Of a DNA stretch of 35,079 bases, positions 1-7,318 are shown piece after piece. The notes beneath the pieces were generated by a model. The model had not been told where the DNA came from, made no database searches, and worked only from the letters and a program-made list of their open reading frames with translations. A program made the position numbers and the translations under genes. The stretch is taken from positions 1 to 35,079 of the forward strand of contig DATJSN010000002.1 of assembly GCA_035504095.1 (NCBI GenBank), read 5' to 3'. How positions within the stretch are numbered: position 1 is the first letter of the stretch; the number at the start of each line of letters is the position of its first letter. The DNA comes from DATJSN01 sp035504095. GTDB taxonomy: Bacteria; Planctomycetota; Phycisphaerae; WQYP01.

Positions 1-1
1 T

Positions 2-22
2 CGGCGTGGCTTCGCCGCGCCG
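2..22. other. Strong hairpin at window edge
   Basis: A 9-bp stem (positions 2-10 pairing with 14-22, one G-T pair) closes a three-base TTC loop. No T-run follows on either strand inside the window. It may be the end of a structured RNA or a repeat that begins before the window. Confidence 0.4.
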
Positions 23-93
23 GATGGTTTGCCTATTCAGTATCAGAGGCTCTTAAAGCCAGTTCTTTGACAAGTGAATAAGAGGAGTGACAA

Positions 94-180
94 AATGTCT
101 GATTCTACGGAATCCGTCCGTCCACTCTCTGTCCAGATGACTAATTGTCACCCTTTCGGGACTAAAGTTGGAAAAATCTA
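94..180 (+). CDS. Possible small ORF, 28 residues
   Basis: An ATG at 94 is preceded by GAGGAG at a normal distance (83-88), giving 28 codons before TAA at 178-180. The peptide starts MSDSTESVRP, is polar, contains one Cys-His pair near the end (NCHPFG) and has no membrane segment. A short hairpin, CCCTTTCGGG, lies inside the reading frame, so the stretch could equally be a structured RNA or a repeat. I do not recognise the peptide. The ribosome binding site is the main support for translation. Confidence 0.25.
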
Positions 181-534
181 AGCGCTACAGCGCTACAACC
201 CCTGAAAATATAGATGTTTCCTTCACTCTTAAAGGCGCAACAAGCACTAATCATGTTACGGATCAGAAAGTGTGAAATACTCTATAAAATAAGCCTTTGT
301 AACGTTGTAACGGTTAGGAGGTCCAAAATTGGAGCAATAAATCCTAATATGTGTTTAGTGTCACTAACAAAATTAAGGCGGGAGCTATTAATACTTTCGT
401 GTTTTTCGTGGTTCAAAACCGTCGTCTCGTAGTGGTAAACAATTAATTTTTATTAATTTCTCTGTGGCCTCTGTGGCTAGAATTCATCGATATGGAGCGC
501 GGGTATCTTGCCCGCTTTATTTGGAGTAAGCATC
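181..534. other. Intergenic stretch without a supported gene
   Basis: A reading frame at 214-432 has no family resemblance and no clear ribosome binding site. The stretch contains a tandem GCGCTACA doublet near 182-197, a copy of the 'CTCTGTGGCT' repeat at 458-481, and a small GCGGG/CCCGC hairpin at about 499-515 just before the reductase gene. Confidence 0.5.
458..481 (+). repeat. CTCTGTGGCT repeat copy
   Basis: One of nine copies in the window of a dispersed intergenic unit whose full form is two or three imperfect CTCTGTG steps ending in CTCTGTGGCTAAAA. This one lies 54 bases before the NADP reductase start. Confidence 0.6.
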
Positions 535-1176
535 ATGAAAATCGGCATACTCGGATCAGGCGATGTCGCCAAAGCTCTTGGGGAAGGCTTCTTGAAACAC
601 GCTCATCAGGTCACCCTGGGAACGCGCGACGCCAAAAAACTTTCTGACTGGTCCAAATCCCACCCGGGCGCCAAAGTCGGCACGTTCGCCGAAGCGGCCA
701 AATTCGGGGAACTCATCGTTCTGGCCGTCAAAGGCCTGGCGGCTGCGGAAGTCCTGAAATCCGCCGGCGAAGCGAATCTGGCCGGCAAAACAATCATCGA
801 CGCCACCAACCCCGTCGCCGACGCTCCGCCCGTCAATGGCGTGTTGAAATTCTTTACTGATGTAAATGAATCCCTGATGGAACGTCTGCAGCGGCAATTT
901 CCCAAGGCCCATTTCGTCAAGGCATTTAATTCCGTAGGCAGCGATCTTATGGTGAATCCCAATTTTAAAGCCGGCAAACCTACCATGTTTATCTGCGGCA
1001 ACGACGAGGGCGCCAAAAAAACCGTCGAAAAAATTCTCGATCAATTCGGTTGGGAAATCGCCGACATGGGCCGGGCCGAAGCCGCCCGGGCCATCGAACC
1101 GCTGTGCCTGCTCTGGTGCATTCCCGGTTTTACCAAAAACCAATGGAATCACGCCTTCAAATTGCTCGTGGATTGA
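535..1176 (+). CDS. NADP-binding oxidoreductase, F420-dependent NADP reductase-like
   Basis: The 213-residue protein opens with a Rossmann dinucleotide-binding loop (MKIGILGSGDVAKAL), and an Arg in GTRD at the end of the second strand is the usual choice for NADP over NAD. The conserved IDATNP and KAFNSVG segments match the NADPH:F420 reductase / YqgE-like 'NAD(P)-binding domain' family. Members reduce or oxidise a flavin-type or unknown partner in the cytoplasm; cofactor F420 use cannot be read from sequence alone. The start at 535 is chosen because the Rossmann strand begins there and GGAG lies at 523-526; an in-frame TTG at 508 would add nine residues with no structural role. It stands alone, converging on the toxin gene downstream. 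Confidence 0.85.
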   Translation: MKIGILGSGDVAKALGEGFLKHAHQVTLGTRDAKKLSDWSKSHPGAKVGTFAEAAKFGELIVLAVKGLAAAEVLKSAGEANLAGKTIIDATNPVADAPPVNGVLKFFTDVNESLMERLQRQFPKAHFVKAFNSVGSDLMVNPNFKAGKPTMFICGNDEGAKKTVEKILDQFGWEIADMGRAEAARAIEPLCLLWCIPGFTKNQWNHAFKLLVD

Positions 1177-1211
1177 ACATCTGGCCGATATTTAACCCGC
1201 CTCGGCGGGTT

Positions 1212-1688
1212 CTACTTTTTTAGTGCTTTGATTAGGCGCGAGTCGAATTGAACAGGCTGTTTCGGGCCGATCTTAATTTTGGCAAAATCTGGATGTGCAG
1301 GATTAAGCAGATAATTGAATTCCGTTGGAACGATCGCACTGGGTACGCGCAGAACAGCCGACGAAGTGCCGGCAATCCAGGCGTCGCCGATCTGCTGAAC
1401 TGTTACCGGTGGAGGCGATTTGCGCCAGGTTCTGGGCAGTGTGGCGGGGTTGATTGAAGACACCAATGCGTCATCGAAGGCCACTTCATAGACCACATAA
1501 CGCTTCAGCAACTCCTCATACTGAAGATGCACCAATATTTCCAGCATGGCCAACGATCTACTACCGGCGACGTAGACCACGGACACGCCGCGACTATTCC
1601 ATCGTGCACCGAACTTCTCCGCTCCATCTCCGGAAAACGCGCTGGCCGAATGCTTGGCTTTGACGATACGCCAGGCGTGGATCGTCAT
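1212..1688 (-). CDS. RES-domain toxin
   Basis: A 158-residue RES-domain protein. The family is named after conserved Arg, Glu and Ser residues; candidates here are Arg29 (GARWNSRG), Glu50 (LAMLEILVH) and Ser117 (LRVPSAIVP), and the family-typical NYLLNPAHPDF follows. Characterised RES toxins (MbcT, ParT, Xre-RES pairs) act in the cytoplasm, either degrading NAD+ or ADP-ribosylating a nucleotide-synthesis enzyme; which activity applies here is not visible. The start codon overlaps the stop of the upstream antitoxin gene by 4 bases (ATGA), so the two are translationally coupled. Length is normal for the family and nothing looks broken. Confidence 0.93.
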   Translation of the reverse strand: MTIHAWRIVKAKHSASAFSGDGAEKFGARWNSRGVSVVYVAGSRSLAMLEILVHLQYEELLKRYVVYEVAFDDALVSSINPATLPRTWRKSPPPVTVQQIGDAWIAGTSSAVLRVPSAIVPTEFNYLLNPAHPDFAKIKIGPKQPVQFDSRLIKALKK

Positions 1689-2158
1689 GCGAACACACCG
1701 TACTCAAGGCGGCCTATGAGGTTCTCAACTTCTCGCGCGCCGACTTCCGTGGAAGCGAACTCCAGTGGGACCGAACCGCCCAACCCCGCCTGCGGCGTCT
1801 GAAGCCACCGCCGCGCAGCAGCGATATCACCCTCGAACAAATCCACCGCCATGTCGAATATCGTGGAGGCTCGCCACACCCGATCAGACTCATCGGGCTG
1901 CAGCTTGCCCTCGCTTCGTCGACGGGTGAGCGTACGCTGGGGTATGGCAACGAAGTGCGCGACCATCTCCCAGGGCAACTTCGTGGTCTTCTGAAACCGC
2001 GTCAGGCGGCTATAAGCAAACCCGGCCCGAACCAGCCGAACGATCTGAAGCGAATTATTAGTACCGATCCCAAGCATGCGGGCGCCTGGACGCGGTTTCC
2101 CAACTTTAGGCTTGACTCGAAACGCGTGGGCATTCATCCGGGTTCTGGTCGTCAGCAT
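1685..2158 (-). CDS. Xre/MbcA/ParS-type antitoxin (DUF2384)
   Basis: A 157-residue antitoxin. The middle holds an Xre-like helical DNA-binding region (about 60-90, with the PQRTLTRRRSEGKL segment). The C-terminal third is the MbcA/ParS toxin-binding domain, recognisable by AARRWLQTP, LGGSVPLEFASTEVGAREV and a final GRLEYGVFA. In the family this domain plugs the RES toxin active site and the N-terminal part represses the operon. The ATG at 2158 follows GGAG at normal spacing. A 30-residue basic N-terminal extension precedes the usual fold. The promoter and operator candidates lie directly upstream. Confidence 0.92.
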   Translation of the reverse strand: MLTTRTRMNAHAFRVKPKVGKPRPGARMLGIGTNNSLQIVRLVRAGFAYSRLTRFQKTTKLPWEMVAHFVAIPQRTLTRRRSEGKLQPDESDRVWRASTIFDMAVDLFEGDIAAARRWLQTPQAGLGGSVPLEFASTEVGAREVENLIGRLEYGVFA

Positions 2159-2175
2159 AACCGCTCCTTTATTTA

Positions 2176-2207
2176 GCCATATGGCGTAATTATACTAGCC
2201 AAATGGC
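2176..2207. promoter_or_regulatory. Paired operator palindromes
   Basis: Two palindromes of the form GCCANNTGGC occur at 2176-2185 (GCCATATGGC) and 2198-2207 (GCCAAATGGC). Their centres are 22 bp apart, about two helical turns. One lies in the promoter spacer and one just after the -10 box, a layout suited to repression by a dimeric Xre-type antitoxin. Confidence 0.7.
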
Positions 2208-2217
2208 CATACCGCAA
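2189..2217 (-). promoter_or_regulatory. Promoter of the antitoxin-toxin operon
   Basis: Reading the minus strand, a -35 box TTGCGG (2217-2212), a 17-base spacer and a perfect -10 box TATAAT (2194-2189) lie 31 bases ahead of the antitoxin start. The fit to a sigma-70 promoter is very good. Confidence 0.8.
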
Positions 2218-2231
2218 GCCAGATTTACCCA

Positions 2232-2263
2232 CTAAATGTAGTTCAGGCTCTCCAGCCTGAGCA
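2232..2263. repeat. Direct repeat, left copy flanking ECF operon
   Basis: A 32-base unit, beginning CTAAATGTAG and ending in the hairpin TCAGGCT/AGCCTGA, differs by one base from the copy at 5228-5259. The two copies lie on either side of the ECF importer operon. Confidence 0.8.
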
Positions 2264-2290
2264 TTTCTCCGCGCTGCAGGTTTTCCATGA

Positions 2291-2381
2291 GACCCTGAAA
2301 GGGTCAAAATTAGTAGCCGTGGGTCTAAAGACCCACAGGATACGATGTCACCATTTCAACGACCCTGTAAGGGTCGTAGTA
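2291..2381. repeat. Cluster of short inverted repeats
   Basis: Three small palindromes follow one another: GACCCTGAAAGGGTC, GTGGGTCTAAAGACCCAC and CGACCCTGTAAGGGTCG. The same ACCCTGAAAGGGT type recurs near 16164-16180. They look like a degenerate intergenic repeat family, possibly mobile-element debris. Confidence 0.65.
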
Positions 2382-2438
2382 ATCTTTTAGTGCTTTTCAT
2401 GGTTAAAAATCGTCGTGTCGTTGTGGTGAAGCTTTTCT

Positions 2439-2462
2439 CCCGTCTCCCTACTCCCGACTCCC
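2439..2462 (-). repeat. Seven-base tandem repeat with G-quadruplex pattern
   Basis: On the minus strand four GGG tracts occur exactly every 7 bases with 4-base loops, fitting the G3+N1-7 quadruplex pattern. It lies 35 bases past the stop codon of the ECF ATPase gene and would be in its 3' untranslated RNA. Confidence 0.6.
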
Positions 2463-2477
2463 AACTCGGCACAGCCG

Positions 2478-2494
2478 CCCTCTGTGGCTAAAAT
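2478..2494 (+). repeat. CTCTGTGGCTAAAA repeat copy at ecf operon end
   Basis: A short copy that ends two bases from the stop codon of the minus-strand ECF ATPase gene. Confidence 0.65.
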
Positions 2495-2496
2495 AT

Positions 2497-3678
2497 CTAA
2501 TTCCCATTTTCTGCTTTCCCATTCGCCAACATAATCCTCTGATGCGGTAGTTTGTCGACGAATGACCGCGAATGTGTGATTAAAATAATCCCTGTACCAC
2601 CTTCCGCCATGCGCTTCACAATTGACGCAATCTGTTCAACGGATTGGTCGTCCTGTCCAAGCGTGGGTTCATCCAGAATAATCCAGGGCGTTCCACAGGC
2701 AAAAGTCGCCGCCAAGGCCACCCGTTTTCGCATGCTGAAAGGCAGATCTAGCGGATGAGCGGACAAAATTCCGCTTAAACCGAAAATGACCGCCGCCGAA
2801 TCCACCAGATCGGCAACCACATCCGCGCTTCGGCCATGAACTCGGGCGCCAGCCAGCAATTCTTCCTGTACGGTGGTCCGAAAGAGCTGCATGTCGGGAT
2901 TTTGAAAATGGTATGAAGCCAGGCGTCCCGGTTTACTCCATGTGCTCTCGGTGCCGTTGTGTTGGATTTTGCCGGCATTGGGCTCAAGAGCGCCGACCAG
3001 AATTTTGGCTAAAGTGCTTTTTCCGGCGCCGTTTTCACCGGCGAGATGAACGATGCGGCCTGGATCCAATTGAAGATTCAGATCATCTAAAACCCAGGGC
3101 CCTTTGCCATAGCGATGGCATAACCCGGACATGATAATTTCTGAAGCGCAGTCAGCACTTTTGAGTTCTCTGATCTGGCCGTCTATGGGTCTGAACTTGG
3201 CGTTATTCTCCTCACGAATCGGCAGCACCTCGCGAAGAGTGTTGCCGTTCGCCCATTCTTGTGATCGGTTATCGGCCAGCGAAACGTCCTGCACAAAGCA
3301 TCTGCCCAGCACATCCAGCACCTGTGTGCGCCGGTGAAAATCCAGTTGCTCCAGAACACAATCCAAAGCGATAATCGCCGGACTACAGGCCAACCCTGAT
3401 GCAATGGCGCATAAAACTTCTTCTCCGCCGGAAAGCGTTGACAAATTGCGCTCCAGTAGATGCTGAATTTTCAGCGTGGTTACGATCTCTTTGCCCACAC
3501 CCTCATCCAGCAACTCCAGTTCGCCTTCGAGAGTGGCGGCGAGGCCTGAAAACGAGGTAAACACCTCAGGGCCGATGTAGGCCACCGATTGCTGGGAATT
3601 TTCTTTTGCCGCCAGAACGGCGTCGCGAAGTGCGGTGGTGCGTCCGCTGAAATTGGGTCCGTCAAAAAGCTTAAGCAT
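2497..3678 (-). CDS. ECF transporter ATPase, two fused ATPase domains
   Basis: A 393-residue protein carrying two ABC ATPase domains, equivalent to a fused EcfA-EcfA' pair that powers an energy-coupling-factor importer from the cytoplasmic side. The first domain is weak: its Walker A reads GPNFSGRTT (Arg for Lys), it keeps LSGGE at 82-86, and its Walker B ends in LDC (Asp106-Cys107), so the catalytic Glu is replaced. The second has a normal Walker A (GENGAGKST, 214-222), Q-loop FQNPDMQ, Walker B ILDEP and His369, but its signature motif is FSMRK rather than LSGGQ. Together the pair could form one good ATP site, using the first domain's signature. I chose the ATG at 3678, where the fold starts; it overlaps the T-component gene by 8 bases. 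Confidence 0.9.
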   Translation of the reverse strand: MLKLFDGPNFSGRTTALRDAVLAAKENSQQSVAYIGPEVFTSFSGLAATLEGELELLDEGVGKEIVTTLKIQHLLERNLSTLSGGEEVLCAIASGLACSPAIIALDCVLEQLDFHRRTQVLDVLGRCFVQDVSLADNRSQEWANGNTLREVLPIREENNAKFRPIDGQIRELKSADCASEIIMSGLCHRYGKGPWVLDDLNLQLDPGRIVHLAGENGAGKSTLAKILVGALEPNAGKIQHNGTESTWSKPGRLASYHFQNPDMQLFRTTVQEELLAGARVHGRSADVVADLVDSAAVIFGLSGILSAHPLDLPFSMRKRVALAATFACGTPWIILDEPTLGQDDQSVEQIASIVKRMAEGGTGIILITHSRSFVDKLPHQRIMLANGKAENGN

Positions 3679-4408
3679 GCCGGAACACCATCCATCGTAA
3701 GACGACGCTCGCCAACAGCCATGCCGTAGCAATGAAAATTAAAACAACGCTGGCCGGAACGGATCCGGTATCCGGGCGTTCGGAGAGCTTATCGATCCGT
3801 TCCAGCAGCCTTCTTTCATGCCAGTTATCCGCCCGGTGGATTGCCGACCGCAAACTCCATGCGGTAAGTGGTATCAACATGACGGGCAAAACCCGCATTC
3901 GGCTCCAGATGGATCTGTCCGGCATAAGACCTCTGGCCAACGCCGCCGTGTACACGCGTTCGGCGCGGCGTTTCATTTCCGGCGCTAATACGGTTGCCCC
4001 CAATGCCGCAACGAGCCATTCCTTATGCAGACCCCATCGACGATAAGTGACCGCCAGGTCGCGCGCATGAATCGTTAACACGCAGGCTTGTATAATGCCG
4101 CCGACAAAAGCCAGACGAAGACTGATTAGTAGAGCAAAACGCACCGCACCGGCCGGATCTGTTCCCGCTTTTTCTCCCGGAGGAGCGCCCATTAATAATG
4201 GCCACACGATCAGCGAAAAAACGGCGATCGGCAGCACAATAACCGTTATAAACTTCAGGTGAATTCGCAGCGCGGAACCGATGGCTAAAATGCCCACAAG
4301 CACAATATAACCGGCCGCCAATAGGAATAAATTTGAGGTAATCACAGCACCGGCGATGGCCAAAACCGACGCCGCAAGGCGTCCGCGCGCCGTGGGTGTT
4401 AGTTTCAT
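3671..4408 (-). CDS. ECF transporter transmembrane T component
   Basis: A 245-residue membrane protein with hydrophobic segments near 12-60, 60-75, 90-115 and a last one near 218-240. The cytoplasmic coupling helices of EcfT proteins carry short Ala-Arg-Gly motifs that touch the ATPases; here AALARGL (about 174-180) fits one of them. In ECF importers this scaffold links the substrate-binding S protein to the two ATPase domains. The start codon overlaps the stop of the S-component gene by 4 bases and its end overlaps the ATPase gene by 8, so all three are made together. Confidence 0.85.
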   Translation of the reverse strand: MKLTPTARGRLAASVLAIAGAVITSNLFLLAAGYIVLVGILAIGSALRIHLKFITVIVLPIAVFSLIVWPLLMGAPPGEKAGTDPAGAVRFALLISLRLAFVGGIIQACVLTIHARDLAVTYRRWGLHKEWLVAALGATVLAPEMKRRAERVYTAALARGLMPDRSIWSRMRVLPVMLIPLTAWSLRSAIHRADNWHERRLLERIDKLSERPDTGSVPASVVLIFIATAWLLASVVLRWMVFRHA

Positions 4409-5091
4409 GACCCCTCCAGCCTGTTCTTTTTGAGGTAGCCGCCGCCAAAAGCCAGTTTTAACGATGGCGGAAGCGCGCGTATTAAACCGATGGAAATCAA
4501 TAGTGCGATCGTCTTATCCAGGGGATCAAGAAACACGGCGGTTGAAAGGACCGCAGACATAACCGACTTACCCGCCTTGAGCAATACAGCTACAACAACC
4601 GATGGACCACTACCGGTGATGCCTGAAAACAGAAACACGCTCACGGGTGCGCTGGCAAACGCGGACACCAGGCCCAAACCAATGCCGACGACCAGGAGTC
4701 GTATGATCAGCACCCACTTTGGCAGCCGCAGACGTGAATCTTCACGATTGCTTGTTGCCAGCCATCCCATTTTGGCAACCAGGGCCGTGTACGCGGCGAG
4801 GAGAAACTGCGTGCCGCAGTACCATGGTAATACCGGATTGACCAGTACTCCGCCGATAAGGTTGCTGGCCACGCCGACAATCGCACCAGCCCGAAAGCCG
4901 GCAAGCAAAGTGACGGCGACGGCGTCAAGATACAAAGGAACTTTTAACGCTGTTATTAATGTCCCCAACCCCAAGTTCAGCGCAATACCAAACGGTATAA
5001 GGGCAATAATTCGCGCCCGCTCCATGTTCGCGGCGTGTTGTTCTGCTTTGCTCATTACCCGATCTTTTTCTTGTTGTGGTGCATCGCTCAT
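4405..5091 (-). CDS. ECF transporter substrate-binding S component
   Basis: A 228-residue protein with a polar N-terminal tail of about 28 residues followed by around six membrane segments. The AxxxxLN...PLYLDAVAVTLLAGFRAGAIVGVASNLIGG stretch is typical of the ECF S-component superfamily, which binds a vitamin or metal outside the ATPase-driven T/A module. The substrate cannot be named: no family-specific binding motif is recognised and no riboswitch is visible in the roughly 140 bases upstream. First gene of a three-gene operon. AAAGG lies just ahead of the ATG at 5091. Confidence 0.82.
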   Translation of the reverse strand: MSDAPQQEKDRVMSKAEQHAANMERARIIALIPFGIALNLGLGTLITALKVPLYLDAVAVTLLAGFRAGAIVGVASNLIGGVLVNPVLPWYCGTQFLLAAYTALVAKMGWLATSNREDSRLRLPKWVLIIRLLVVGIGLGLVSAFASAPVSVFLFSGITGSGPSVVVAVLLKAGKSVMSAVLSTAVFLDPLDKTIALLISIGLIRALPPSLKLAFGGGYLKKNRLEGS

Positions 5092-5402
5092 TGAAAGGCC
5101 TTTCTGAAAGCGTTGATATGATATTGGATGGACGCTGATTGCTACAGAGAGTCAAAACACGAGACATTGAGCAAACGTCGTACCATCAATGGCGGGAGTG
5201 GGCGTTAAATTGCTTTTGGGTGAGAGGCTAAATGTAGCTCAGGCTCTCCAGCCTGAGCAAGTCGAATGGCTCCAGCCTGAGCCATAAACAGCCCCGCGGT
5301 GGAAACCCGGGGCCTTCTTTATGTCTTGTGGTGAAAAAACGTTTCCCATCGCGCTCTACTTCCCCCACCTCAATCCTTATATAATCTAGTAATAGGTGTG
5401 CA
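5092..5402. other. Intergenic stretch with repeats
   Basis: This gap separates the ECF operon from the plus-strand gene at 5403. The first 135 bases (leader side of the S component) show no known riboswitch and no clear promoter. The rest holds the right-hand 32-base direct repeat (5228-5259), a second partial GGCTCCAGCCTGAGCC hairpin, and a GCCCCG/CGGGGC hairpin (about 5290-5312). Confidence 0.6.
5228..5259. repeat. Direct repeat, right copy flanking ECF operon
   Basis: This is 31 of 32 bases identical to the copy at 2232-2263 and in the same orientation. The two copies enclose the whole three-gene importer operon. Confidence 0.8.
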
Positions 5403-5837
5403 ATGATTACTAAAGCAACACCACAGTCTCCCCAAAACTTTCATCGTGGATTAAAAGCGCTTCTTGCGCTCATCTTTGCTGGGACATTATGCTTTGCTTT
5501 GTATGGGGCGGTGCAGGCACAGGACGGGGCACCGATTATCAACGAAACCGGATTACCAATCTCACCAATCACCAACACAATCCCTACGATATCAGTTCAG
5601 AACCCGGCCCCCACTTATATTCTGAGTAACAACTTGGATCCAATTTATAACCAGGTATTAAACGGCGTCTCATCATCTTCATTATCTTTACCACCCGGTG
5701 ATTACAATCTGGTCAGCATCCCGGAGACGGCCTTTTCTCCGCCATTTGATCCGATTCCTTTTCCTTATGACCGGCATCCGTATGACATCGGCTGCATCGG
5801 AAATAAGATTATTACGGTGAAAAGCACAACGCATTAG
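5403..5837 (+). CDS. Secreted protein of unknown function
   Basis: A 144-residue protein with an N-terminal export signal: a basic region up to about residue 18, a hydrophobic core (LLALIFAGTLCFALYG) and a likely signal peptidase site at VQA-QD around residue 39-40. The mature part is short, rich in Pro, Ser, Asn and Ile, and has two Asp-Pro-Ile/Pro-Phe-Pro-Tyr stretches and one Cys. I recognise no domain. It is isolated between repeat-filled gaps and has no strong ribosome binding site. It could be the N-terminal remnant of a longer exported protein. Confidence 0.55.
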   Translation: MITKATPQSPQNFHRGLKALLALIFAGTLCFALYGAVQAQDGAPIINETGLPISPITNTIPTISVQNPAPTYILSNNLDPIYNQVLNGVSSSSLSLPPGDYNLVSIPETAFSPPFDPIPFPYDRHPYDIGCIGNKIITVKSTTH

Positions 5838-5883
5838 TGCTGATAAGCGCTAATCCCAACTACGAAAATCTGGTAAAAATAAA

Positions 5884-5920
5884 TTTTCTCTGAGCCCTCT
5901 GTGAACTCTGTGGCGCAAAA
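5884..5920 (+). repeat. CTCTGTGG repeat copy at SPOR gene end
   Basis: A three-step copy that ends four bases from the stop codon of the minus-strand lipoprotein gene. Confidence 0.7.
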
Positions 5921-5924
5921 TTAT

Positions 5925-6719
5925 TTATGGCGTCACAATCACCTGCGGAAATCTTCCCACAAGATAATCCCGCGCCGCCATGGCCTGGGTGTGTGTGTTG
6001 TACCAGCCGCTGTGAACCAGATACAGCGGCGCCCCGTTTTTATTGACCGTACTCATGCTCGCCGGGATTCCCTGCTGCCTTAATCCTGCAACGGCGTTGT
6101 AGGCGATCGCCGCGGTCTGATATGCCCCGAACTGCAAAGCGAAATGATTTTCCCCCACGCGCTCCAGCGCCGTTATCGCAGTCTGCGTGCCCGGATAATC
6201 GGCAATAATTTCCAGAAAATATTGCCGCGCCTCGCCCCATTGCCCGTTGTCCTGCAGCGCCGAACCGAGTTTGAGTAAGAGCCACTGGTCCGGGTGATCT
6301 GGGCCGCCGGCCGCGAGGGAATTTTGGTAATTGATAATTGCCGTTGAATAATCGGATACCGAATAAGCGATATCTCCCAAAGATTTGTAGCTTTTGGCCT
6401 TTAGGTCCGGGCGATCGGTTAAATCGATCGCTTCCTGAAAATCATTGCGCGCATTGGTAATCTCGCCCTGGGCTTCTTCGGAAATCGCCGCCAGATAATA
6501 AGCTTCGGCCAGGTAGGGGCTCTCGGAATTATTCTGTATGAATTGGCGGGCAACGCTTTGGGCCGCAGCATATTCGCCGTTGATAAAGTCGTTATAGCCC
6601 GATTCCAGGCTCGGGCCTTGCGGCAGCTCCGGCGCCGGAGGGCTGGAGCAGCCAGCGGGAAATGTCAGGATCAGGAACAGAACCAATAGACAGGATAAAT
6701 TTTTAATCAAAGAATTCAT
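5925..6719 (-). CDS. Lipoprotein with TPR repeats and SPOR domain
   Basis: A 264-residue envelope protein. Residues 1-24 are a lipoprotein signal ending in PAGC, with Cys24 the lipid-modified residue. Residues about 35-195 are helical tetratricopeptide-type repeats, as in YbgF-like proteins. The C-terminal 70 residues (FALQFGAYQTAAIAYNAVAGLRQQG ... YLVHSGWYNTHTQAMAARDYL, given here in shortened form) are a SPOR domain, which in known cases binds septal peptidoglycan lacking stem peptides. A role in cell envelope or division is inferred. The start at 6719 puts the signal peptide at the N-terminus; an in-frame start at 6758 would add 13 residues ahead of it. No ribosome binding site is obvious. 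Confidence 0.85.
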   Translation of the reverse strand: MNSLIKNLSCLLVLFLILTFPAGCSSPPAPELPQGPSLESGYNDFINGEYAAAQSVARQFIQNNSESPYLAEAYYLAAISEEAQGEITNARNDFQEAIDLTDRPDLKAKSYKSLGDIAYSVSDYSTAIINYQNSLAAGGPDHPDQWLLLKLGSALQDNGQWGEARQYFLEIIADYPGTQTAITALERVGENHFALQFGAYQTAAIAYNAVAGLRQQGIPASMSTVNKNGAPLYLVHSGWYNTHTQAMAARDYLVGRFPQVIVTP

Positions 6720-6773
6720 TGCGAAGTTGTTTTTACCGCAAAGCCGCGAAGAACACAAAATGAGACGGGATAA

Positions 6774-6810
6774 ATTTTCTCTGAGTTCTCTGTGGTCTCT
6801 GTGGCTAAAA
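6774..6810 (+). repeat. CTCTGTGGCTAAAA repeat copy at rplS end
   Basis: A three-step copy lying 12 bases from the stop codon of minus-strand rplS. Confidence 0.75.
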
Positions 6811-6821
6811 ACTTTTGAGGT

Positions 6822-7259
6822 TTATTTTGTTGAGGATTCGGCTGGAGCCGGGGTTGGCGCTTCCGCGGCTGCCGTCGCCTGGACTTCCGCCGATGAATCC
6901 GACGGCACAACCGGTGCGCCTTCTTTCAGGCGCGTCGCTTTGCCGGTGCGCTCGCGCAGATAGTAGAGCTTGGCCCGGCGAATCTTGCTCCTGCGCTTGA
7001 CGTCGAGCTTTTCGATCTTGGGCGAATGCAGCGGAAAAATGCGTTCAACGCCTTCGTTATTGACGATGCGCCGGACGGTAAAGGTTGTATTGGTTCCGGT
7101 TCCCTTACGGGAAATAACCGTGCCGGAAAAAACCTGGATGCGTTCCTTGTCTCCCTCAACGATCTTGCAGTGCACGTCGACCAGATCGCCGACGTCAAAT
7201 GCCGGGGCCTTGGGGCGCAGGTGTTGGGATTCCACGTGGGTTAAAAGTGCGTTTCGCAT
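6822..7259 (-). CDS. rplS: 50S ribosomal protein L19
   Basis: A 145-residue L19. The family core spans about residues 1-112, with VFSGTVISRKGTGTNTTFTVRR and the closing RRAKLYYLRERTGKATR both visible (partly quoted). A 30-residue Ala/Pro/Glu-rich tail extends beyond the usual ~115 residues. L19 lies at the 30S-50S interface. It is the last gene of the rpsP-trmD-rplS operon, with 59 bases between it and trmD. Confidence 0.97.
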   Translation of the reverse strand: MRNALLTHVESQHLRPKAPAFDVGDLVDVHCKIVEGDKERIQVFSGTVISRKGTGTNTTFTVRRIVNNEGVERIFPLHSPKIEKLDVKRRSKIRRAKLYYLRERTGKATRLKEGAPVVPSDSSAEVQATAAAEAPTPAPAESSTK

Positions 7260-7318
7260 GAGAAACTCCGCTCTTGATCAATCAGGTCTTTAGGACCCTT
7301 TTACTTTTCTTTGGCCGA

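Noticed and set aside
214..432. 72-residue frame in the first intergenic stretch
   Set aside because: No family resemblance, no clear ribosome binding site, and composition like chance; overlaps repeat sequence.
5092..5227. Possible riboswitch ahead of the ECF S component
   Set aside because: No conserved core of thiamine, cobalamin, FMN, preQ1 or other common riboswitches could be seen.
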